Positions 58,150-64,000 of a DNA stretch of 64,000 bases are shown piece by piece. The translations under genes were made by a program, and so were the position numbers. Every line of letters starts with the position of its first letter. Positions within the stretch are counted from its first letter, which is position 1. The notes beneath the pieces are model-generated. The model searched no databases, was not told where the DNA came from, and saw nothing but the letters and a program-made list of their open reading frames with translations. Source of the stretch: Duganella qianjiadongensis (GTDB taxonomy: Bacteria > Pseudomonadota > Gammaproteobacteria > Burkholderiales > Burkholderiaceae_D); NCBI RefSeq assembly GCF_009857915.1, contig NZ_WWCM01000019.1, positions 1-64,000 on the forward strand. Direction: 5' to 3'.

Positions 58150-58152
58150 GGC

Positions 58153-58530
58153 ATGGACGAGCAAATTTCAAAACTCGATAAGCGGCTTACTTCGGTTGAA
58201 AACGAAGTGGAATCTTTGCGGCAGGAGCGGCAGGAAATGCGCCGCTATTTTGCCAGCAAGGAAGACATTCTGCGCATGGAAAGCCGGATTGCGCTGTTGT
58301 TCGAACAGTCCGCCAGCAAGACCGAACTGCGGGCGCTGGAACGACAGCAAGCCGAAGAGTTTGCGACGCTGAACCAGCGCTCGAGCGAATTCGAAAAGCG
58401 CATCAGCAATGACCTCGGTGAAATGCGCTTGCAAATGGCGCACCTGGAATTACGCATATTGCGCTGGCTTATCGGTACGGTGCTGACGATGGCCAGCATC
58501 ATCGTGGCGGTGGTCAAGTTCTGGGTCTGA
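58153..58530 (+). CDS. Small coiled-coil protein with C-terminal membrane helix
   Basis: A 125-residue protein: residues 1-100 are charged heptad-like helix (DKRLTSVENEVESLRQERQE, EKRISNDLGEMRLQMAHLEL), and residues 104-124 are a membrane helix (LRWLIGTVLTMASIIVAVVK). This form resembles DUF1640/CCDC90-type bacterial proteins, but the match is by eye only. It is convergent with mutY and lies 59 bases after dgt. Function unknown; it could be a tail-anchored assembly factor. Confidence 0.7.
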   Translation: MDEQISKLDKRLTSVENEVESLRQERQEMRRYFASKEDILRMESRIALLFEQSASKTELRALERQQAEEFATLNQRSSEFEKRISNDLGEMRLQMAHLELRILRWLIGTVLTMASIIVAVVKFWV

Positions 58531-58536
58531 GCCACA

Positions 58537-58552
58537 AGCTGGTTAGCCAGCT
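58537..58552. terminator. Hairpin between the coiled-coil gene and mutY
   Basis: AGCTGG (58537-58542) and CCAGCT (58547-58552) around TTAG, in the 20 bases between two convergent stops. It overlaps the mutY stop and contains CTAG at its edge. There is no T run; a weak or Rho-assisted stop is possible. Confidence 0.35.
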
Positions 58553-59675
58553 AGGGGCTGCCTGCCAGTTCCAGCAACAGTTTTTTGATCGGGGCGGGCA
58601 GGGCGGCCTCACCTAGCTGTGCCAGCGGCAGCCAGACGTAAGCTGATTGCGCCGCCATCATGCGCCGCTGCGCCAGCGTAATGCGGTAAGGCGCGATGTG
58701 CAGCTTGTAGTGGGTGAACACATGGATGACCGTGTTCAGACGTTCATAGCTTTCCATCGTGCCAAACGGTTCCACCGCGCGCAGCAGTTCGCTATCTTCC
58801 ACCGCATTCGCATCATGCCCATCCTCCTCCGGCGCGGCCACATGGCCTGCCAGTTCGGGCAGCGACAGCAAACCACCCCAGATGCCGCTTGGTGGCCGCT
58901 GCTCCAGCAGCACGGCGCCGTTAGCTATCATCAGCAGCATGATGGCGTGCTTTTCGGGACTGGCCTTCTTCGGTTTGCGCACCGGCAGTTGCGCCGTGCG
59001 GCCCGTGTTATAGGCCACGCAGCGCGGCTGCATGGGGCAGCGCGCGCAATCGGGCTTGCTGCGCGTGCACAGCGTTGCGCCCATGTCCATCAGACCCTGC
59101 GTGTACGATTCTATGCCCTGTTCGGGCAGCAGCGCCTCGGCCCGGTGCCACAGCATTTCTTCCGTCTTGCGCTCGCCCGGGTAGGTGTCGACGCCATACA
59201 CGCGCGCCAGCACACGCTTGACGTTGCCATCCATGATGGCGGCGCGGCGGCCACTGGAAAATGCCGCAATCGCTGCAGCGGTAGAGCGGCCTATGCCGGG
59301 CAGGTCGGCCAGCAACAGCGGATCGGACGGGAACACGCCGCCATATTCGGCCACCACGCGCTGCGCGCATTTGTGCAGATTGCGTGCACGGGTGTAGTAA
59401 CCGAGCCCGCTCCACTGCGCCATCACCTCTTCCACCGGCGCTGCAGCCAGACTGGCCAGATCGGGGAAGCGCTGCAGGAAGCGCTGGTAGTAGCCGATCA
59501 CGGCGGAAACCTGGGTCTGCTGCAGCATGATTTCGGACAGCCAGATCAGATAGGCATCACGCGTGTTTTGCCACGGCAGCGTGTGCCGGCCGTGCTGCTT
59601 CTGCCACGCCATCAGGGTGGCGGAAAAATCGGGATCGTGAAAATCTTCTCGTGCAAATTCGACTGCTAACTTCAT
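58551..59675 (-). CDS. mutY: A/G-specific adenine glycosylase MutY
   Basis: A 374-residue DNA repair enzyme that removes adenine paired with 8-oxoguanine. Catalytic Glu48 lies in SEIMLQQTQV; the helix-hairpin-helix is LPGIGRSTA (125-133), with Asp149 in IMDGNVKRV. The iron-sulfur cluster cysteines are 203, 210, 213 and 219 (C-x6-C-x2-C-x5-C). A C-terminal NUDIX-like domain that reads 8-oxoguanine follows. It is the last gene of the mutM-dynamin-mutY unit, 42 bases after the GTPase. Confidence 0.96.
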   Translation of the reverse strand: MKLAVEFAREDFHDPDFSATLMAWQKQHGRHTLPWQNTRDAYLIWLSEIMLQQTQVSAVIGYYQRFLQRFPDLASLAAAPVEEVMAQWSGLGYYTRARNLHKCAQRVVAEYGGVFPSDPLLLADLPGIGRSTAAAIAAFSSGRRAAIMDGNVKRVLARVYGVDTYPGERKTEEMLWHRAEALLPEQGIESYTQGLMDMGATLCTRSKPDCARCPMQPRCVAYNTGRTAQLPVRKPKKASPEKHAIMLLMIANGAVLLEQRPPSGIWGGLLSLPELAGHVAAPEEDGHDANAVEDSELLRAVEPFGTMESYERLNTVIHVFTHYKLHIAPYRITLAQRRMMAAQSAYVWLPLAQLGEAALPAPIKKLLLELAGSP

Positions 59676-59717
59676 AATCTTCCTGAAAATACGGGGCCGG
59701 CGCGATGCCGGATGTCT

Positions 59718-61646
59718 TTAAGCGGCGGCGTCCAGTGCCGGCCATGGTGCGTTGATGGCGAGGCTGACCTGTCCGGCCAGCTCCAGCAGGGTAATCTTCT
59801 GTGCCGCCAGTTCCTGCTGGCTGGCTTCGAAGGCTTCGATCTTCTGTTCCAGACTATCGGTCGCATCATGGATGCGCTGGATCGACGCCTGCCGGTGTCT
59901 GAGCTGTTCCTTGTGCTGGCGGATCTGCGCTTCCAGCGGCGCCATGATCACTTTCAGCCACGCTTCCGCATCCTGATTGGCCGCCTTGAAGCAGGCCCGC
60001 ACGCGCGACGCGATGGTATCAAAAAACTTCTCCATCAGTACCACGCGGCTGGTGGTAAGCAAGGTGGCAGTGCCGAACTGTTTGTTATAAATCGTTTCGA
60101 TGGTGGCGATTTCGGAACGGTAGGGCTGCAGCGTGAATGCCATCGGCATGGCCAGCGAAAGCCCGTGTTCGTTAGCAAAACGGCGGTACATCACGGCCAT
60201 CATGTCGCTGATTTCGGCCGTTTTGCGCTCGGCCGCATCGAGGTTGGCATTGACCCGGCCGAAGTACTGGCGCATGGCTTCGCGCACGCCCGTGAAGAAG
60301 CGGCTTTGCTGCATATCGCTACGGACCTGCTCGATATCATCGCGCACGATGTCCATGCCCATGCAGGTGTACAGTTCGGTGGACAGGCGTGTGAATACGG
60401 AACGCGTGGCCTGCAGCGTGTACAGGCTGGCATCGAATTCCTTCTTTTCCACGTCGATGCGGCGGATCATGTGACTGATCATGTTCTGGTTCTTGCCGCG
60501 CAGGCTGTTGAGTTCCACCAGCTGTTCGACGATGCCGCGGCTGCGCGCCTGCAGCAGCCCTAGCTGGGCGCTGCTCAGTGCCTGCAGTTCGTCCTGCAGC
60601 TGCTGGCGCACGATATCTTTTTTGGCCGTGATCAGCTGCTCGAACAGCGCCTGTTCCAGCGCGGGCAGGCGGCTGCGTTCGAGCAGAGCGGCATCGCCCG
60701 TAATGCGTGCCACCAGCCCTTTTTGCGCCGAGACGGGAAACACCTGACGGGTTTCCAGCCCCAGCGTATGGGCCGCCTGTTCCTGCTGGCGCACGATATC
60801 GGCATGGATGTCGGCCTCGCTGCGCAATTCATCCCACAGGCCATCGATCTTGTTCAGTACCACCAGCCGGCCCGGCCCGGCGCCTATGTGCTGGCGCCAG
60901 ACCTCGATGTCGCTGCGCGTAACGCCGGCATCGGCGGCGAGGATGAACAGCACGGCATGCGCATTGGGGATCAGGTTGAGGGTCAGCTCCGGTTCCGTGC
61001 CGATGGCGTTCAGGCCCGGCGTATCGAGTATCACCAGCCCCTGCTTGAGCAGCGGGTGAGGGAAGTTGATGATGGCATGGCGCCAGCGCGATATCTCCAC
61101 CATGCCCGCTGCGTCTATGGTGCTGGCCAGCGCGGGGTCTTCTTCGTCGTACAGACCATAGCGGCGCGCTTCGTCCACCGGCACGCGGCGGGTCAGGCCC
61201 ACCTGCTTGAAAATCTCGTGCATGCCGGCGCCGTCGGCCAGATCCAGCGGCAGCACGGTCCATGCCTCGGGCTGCTCGCGGTAGTCGCTGGTGGAGAGGT
61301 GCCGGGCGCGGGTCTCGATAGGCAGCAGGCGCAGCGAAGGCGGGTGGGCCGCGTCGTACATCAGCTCGGTAGGACACATGGTGGTGCGCCCCGCCGCCGA
61401 GGGCAGCAGGCGCTGGCCATAATCGGCAAAGAAGATGGCGTTGATCAGTTCCGATTTACCGCGCGAGAATTCCGCCACAAATGCCAGCGACAGCTTGTCG
61501 TCGCCCAGCCGCGCCAGTGTACGGGCTATGCGCTGCTCGGTGGCACCGTCGGCCAGGCCAGCGGCCCGCATCCAGCTCTGGTAGCCGGTCAGCGCGGTCA
61601 GTACGCTCTGGCGCCATGCACTGTAATGTTCGAAATCCCTGACCAT
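59718..61646 (-). CDS. Dynamin-family GTPase
   Basis: A 642-residue large GTPase. The GTPase domain is at the N-terminus: P-loop AEFSRGKS (58-65, the usual first glycine is Ala58), switch region GRTTMCPTE (86-94), DTPG (208-211) and NKID (265-268). The rest is long helical stalk sequence with coiled-coil character (for example about 320-420 and 590-640). No transmembrane helix is evident. Bacterial relatives bind or remodel membranes. ATG 61646 is chosen; it lies 11 bases after mutM, while the longer frame overlaps mutM. It sits between mutM and mutY on one strand. Confidence 0.88.
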   Translation of the reverse strand: MVRDFEHYSAWRQSVLTALTGYQSWMRAAGLADGATEQRIARTLARLGDDKLSLAFVAEFSRGKSELINAIFFADYGQRLLPSAAGRTTMCPTELMYDAAHPPSLRLLPIETRARHLSTSDYREQPEAWTVLPLDLADGAGMHEIFKQVGLTRRVPVDEARRYGLYDEEDPALASTIDAAGMVEISRWRHAIINFPHPLLKQGLVILDTPGLNAIGTEPELTLNLIPNAHAVLFILAADAGVTRSDIEVWRQHIGAGPGRLVVLNKIDGLWDELRSEADIHADIVRQQEQAAHTLGLETRQVFPVSAQKGLVARITGDAALLERSRLPALEQALFEQLITAKKDIVRQQLQDELQALSSAQLGLLQARSRGIVEQLVELNSLRGKNQNMISHMIRRIDVEKKEFDASLYTLQATRSVFTRLSTELYTCMGMDIVRDDIEQVRSDMQQSRFFTGVREAMRQYFGRVNANLDAAERKTAEISDMMAVMYRRFANEHGLSLAMPMAFTLQPYRSEIATIETIYNKQFGTATLLTTSRVVLMEKFFDTIASRVRACFKAANQDAEAWLKVIMAPLEAQIRQHKEQLRHRQASIQRIHDATDSLEQKIEAFEASQQELAAQKITLLELAGQVSLAINAPWPALDAAA

Positions 61647-61657
61647 GGAGTCTGCCC

Positions 61658-62491
61658 TTATTTTTGGCAATGCACGCAGTAAAAGGTGGAACGCTGGCCC
61701 TGCTTGATCTGCCGGATAGGCGTACCGCACACTTTGCACGGCACACCAGCACGATCATAGACGAAATAGGTCTGCTGGAAGTAACCGGACTGGCCATTTA
61801 CGGCAATAAAGTCACGCAAGGTGCTGCCGCCCTGCACGATGGCTTCGGCCAGCACCTCGCGCACGGTGCTGGCCAGTGTTTCGTAGCGGGCCAGACTGAT
61901 GCGGCCGGCCGGTGTTTTCGGGTTGATGCGGGCGCGGAACAGGCTTTCCGATGCATAGATATTGCCTACGCCGACCACGATATCGCCGGCCAGCAGGGCC
62001 AGTTTGACGGCCGTGCTGCGCCCGCGTGTGCGGTCGTACAGCAGCTTGCCGGTGAAGCCCGCTTCCAGCGGTTCCACGCCCAGTTCGCGCAGCAGCACGT
62101 GATGTTCCAGCGCGCCGTCGGCGGCATCGTGCCAGAGCACGGCGCCAAAGCGGCGCGGGTCTTTCATGCGCAGCGCCTGCAGGCCTGCGTCGCTGTGCAC
62201 GACCAGATCGATATGGTCATGCTTTTCCGGCGCTATGCCGGCCGGCATGATGCGTAAATGGCCGGACATGCCGAGATGGATAATCAGTGTGCCATGGTCG
62301 AAATGCACGAGCAGATATTTGCCGCGCCGCCCGGTAGCGCGCACGGTGCGTCCTGCCAGCAGTTGATTGAGTTCGGGCGGAAAGGGCCAGCGCAGGCCAT
62401 CGCGCCGCATCACCACGGAATGGACGGTGCGGCCTTCGAGGTGGGGCGCGACGCCGCGCCGCGTGACTTCAACTTCTGGTAATTCTGGCAT
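61658..62491 (-). CDS. mutM: Formamidopyrimidine-DNA glycosylase MutM
   Basis: A 277-residue glycosylase/lyase that removes 8-oxoguanine from DNA. The mature end is Pro2-Glu3 (MPELPEVEV), with the conserved lysine in GRRGKYLLV. The C-terminal zinc finger is C-x2-C-x16-C-x2-C (CKVC...CVHC). It starts the unit that runs into the dynamin-like gene and mutY; together MutM and MutY form the GO repair system. Confidence 0.96.
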   Translation of the reverse strand: MPELPEVEVTRRGVAPHLEGRTVHSVVMRRDGLRWPFPPELNQLLAGRTVRATGRRGKYLLVHFDHGTLIIHLGMSGHLRIMPAGIAPEKHDHIDLVVHSDAGLQALRMKDPRRFGAVLWHDAADGALEHHVLLRELGVEPLEAGFTGKLLYDRTRGRSTAVKLALLAGDIVVGVGNIYASESLFRARINPKTPAGRISLARYETLASTVREVLAEAIVQGGSTLRDFIAVNGQSGYFQQTYFVYDRAGVPCKVCGTPIRQIKQGQRSTFYCVHCQK

Positions 62492-62652
62492 CTGTTTCGC
62501 TTCGGGTAGGCTGAGGTTGAAAGGGAACCGGGTTGATCAGGGCGATATTGCGCTGCTCCGGCGGGCCGCGAATTGCCTGCCGCAGGCGCCGAAAGGTGAC
62601 GGATCGGAATATTTGGTTACACTAGTCAAACACGCCAGCCCGGTGCAGGGCG

Positions 62653-62658
62653 TAAAAT
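62653..62658 (+). promoter_or_regulatory. Possible -10 box for the TPR lipoprotein gene
   Basis: TAAAAT lies 36 bases before the TTG start in the divergent region between mutM and the TPR gene. No good -35 hexamer is seen 16-18 bases upstream, so it is only a weak candidate. Confidence 0.25.
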
Positions 62659-62693
62659 CTGTCCGTAACCATACCGATCGCCAGGATTTACCC

Positions 62694-64000
62694 TTGAAAA
62701 ACGCTTTTGCCATTGTAACCTTGTCGGCCCTGCTGTCAGCATGTGCCACCGCCCCGCAACTGGCTACTCCCGTGACGACTCCCGCCGCCGATGCACCGCC
62801 TGCGGGTCAGCCGGCCGCCGCGCCCGCTGCTGCCGCCGCCGAGGCGCCTGCGGCCAGCGACGATACGCCGCCCGTGGTGCTGCCCAATGTGGAGCTGACC
62901 AGCGAGCTGGTGTTCCGGATTACCAAGGCCGAACTGGAATTCAAGCAGGGTAACTGGCAGGGGCCGTACATCACCATGCTGGCGCTGGCCCAGCAGACGC
63001 GCGACCCGCGGCTGGCGCAGCGCGCCACGGAAATGGCCATGACGGCCAAGCAGGGCCCGGAAGCGCTGTCGGCCATCCGCCTGTGGCGCGGACTGGCACC
63101 GGAATCGGACGAGGCTATCCAGCTGCAACTGGGTTTTCTGGTCAATAACCCCGATCTGCGCGAGGCGGAGCAGCTGTTCGCCCTGCGCCTCAGGCAGTTG
63201 CCAGTGAAAGCGCGTCCGCTGGCCATGTTCCAGATGCAGCAGCTGATGCTGCATCTGAAGGACAAGCAGGCTACCTTCGCACTGCTGGAGCGCGTGCTGG
63301 CGCCGTATGACGCCATGCTGGAGCCGCACCTGATACTGGCGCAGAGCGCTTTCGCCCTTAACGACGCAGCGCGCGCTGCGACGGAAGCGGAACGGGCGCT
63401 GGCCATCAAGGCCGATTCGGAACTGGCCGTGCTGACCAAGGCGCAGGTTTCCGGCAGTCTCGATAAAGCGCTGGCGGTGCTGTCGGATTTCCTGACCCAG
63501 CACCCGCATGCCAACGAAGTGCGCGCTGCCTATGCCCGCATACTGGTGGACGCCAAACAGATCGATGCGGCCCGCGAGCAGTTCCTCACCTTGCTCAAGG
63601 ACCAGCCGGACAATCTGGCCACGCTGTACTCGCTGGGCGCCATGGCCATGCAGAGCAACGATCTGGCCGCTGCGGAAAAATACCTGTCGCGTTATGTGGA
63701 AGTGCTGGCGCAGCAGCCTAACGACGAGCGTGATCCGTCCAAGGTGCTGATCATACTGGCGCAGATAGCCGAACATCGTGGCGATCTGGCTGCCGCCTAC
63801 AACTGGCTGGAGCAGATCGAAGGCGGCGATGAAAAGGAATATCTGGCAGCGCGCCTGAAAATGGCCCAGCTGACGGCACGGCAGGGCAAAGTGGACGAGG
63901 CCCGCGCCCAGCTGGCCGAACTCAAGCCTGCGGACCAGAATGATCAGGCTCAGGTGTTCCTGGTCGATGCGCAGTTGCTGCGCGATGCGGGCGATGTGCT
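62694..64000 (+). CDS. TPR-repeat lipoprotein, N-terminal part
   Basis: About 435 residues are visible; the gene runs off the window. It begins at TTG 62694 with AGGA seven bases upstream and encodes a lipoprotein signal with lipobox LLSAC. An Ala/Pro-rich linker (about 20-60) follows, then helical repeats of the TPR kind (for example ATLYSLGAMAMQSNDLAAAE and AYARILVDAKQIDAAREQFL). In related bacteria such a gene lies between mutM and lolB-ispE-prs. It is probably an outer-membrane-associated scaffold; exact role unknown. Confidence 0.85.
   Translation, partial: MKNAFAIVTLSALLSACATAPQLATPVTTPAADAPPAGQPAAAPAAAAAEAPAASDDTPPVVLPNVELTSELVFRITKAELEFKQGNWQGPYITMLALAQQTRDPRLAQRATEMAMTAKQGPEALSAIRLWRGLAPESDEAIQLQLGFLVNNPDLREAEQLFALRLRQLPVKARPLAMFQMQQLMLHLKDKQATFALLERVLAPYDAMLEPHLILAQSAFALNDAARAATEAERALAIKADSELAVLTKAQVSGSLDKALAVLSDFLTQHPHANEVRAAYARILVDAKQIDAAREQFLTLLKDQPDNLATLYSLGAMAMQSNDLAAAEKYLSRYVEVLAQQPNDERDPSKVLIILAQIAEHRGDLAAAYNWLEQIEGGDEKEYLAARLKMAQLTARQGKVDEARAQLAELKPADQNDQAQVFLVDAQLLRDAGDV

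Overview
The window looks like a chromosomal segment of a beta-proteobacterium in the order Burkholderiales, probably Oxalobacteraceae (the Janthinobacterium/Duganella/Massilia/Herbaspirillum group). This placement is inferred from gene order and protein character: tuf-rpsJ-S10/spc/alpha ribosomal operons, dsbD, hemB-engB-cytochrome c4-ResB-CcsA, msrPQ, lptM-lysA/cyaY/mrcA, pilMNOPQ-aroKB-dgt and mutY/mutM. The DNA is GC-rich. No tRNA, rRNA, CRISPR array, insertion sequence or prophage was recognised.

Layout. (1) 1-21.3 kb: the end of tuf, then rpsJ, then the ribosomal protein clusters rplC to rplQ with secY, infA, rpmJ and rpoA. The S10 cluster is interrupted. After rpsJ there is a strong terminator, two large TonB-dependent receptor genes (933-3737 and 4037-6931), each with its own terminator, and only then a new promoter and rplC. 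(2) 21.3-25.2 kb: a secreted M28 peptidase, convergent to rplQ, and dsbD. Just after the dsbD stop lies a helically phased decamer array built on GTCTARA, ending in a minus-strand terminator. (3) 25.2-35.4 kb: a likely accessory block. It holds a Spy/CpxP-like periplasmic protein divergent from a response regulator and histidine kinase, an RND efflux adaptor and pump, a large FAD/NAD(P)-binding protein, and a single-pass protein with a TonB/TolA-like membrane helix. (4) 35.4-45.2 kb: core functions in haem synthesis (hemB), ribosome assembly (engB), cytochrome c4 and System II cytochrome c maturation, periplasmic methionine sulfoxide repair (msrPQ), lysine synthesis (lysA with the small lipoprotein lptM) and cyaY. 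(5) 45.2-58.1 kb: PBP1A (mrcA) divergent from pilMNOPQ, then an Ig-like lipoprotein with calcium-binding loops, a fused aroK-aroB gene and dgt. (6) 58.1-64 kb: a small coiled-coil membrane protein, a minus-strand unit mutM / dynamin-like GTPase / mutY, and the start of a TPR lipoprotein that runs off the end.

The points most worth following are the receptor pair splitting the ribosomal S10 operon, the dynamin-family GTPase between the two 8-oxoguanine repair glycosylases, the Ig/EF-hand lipoprotein in the pilus operon, the TonB/TolA-like protein next to hemB, and the decamer array after dsbD. No clearly new multi-gene system is demonstrated; most genes belong to known families and the novelty lies mainly in arrangement and in intergenic structure. 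All functional calls come from reading the sequence without database searches.
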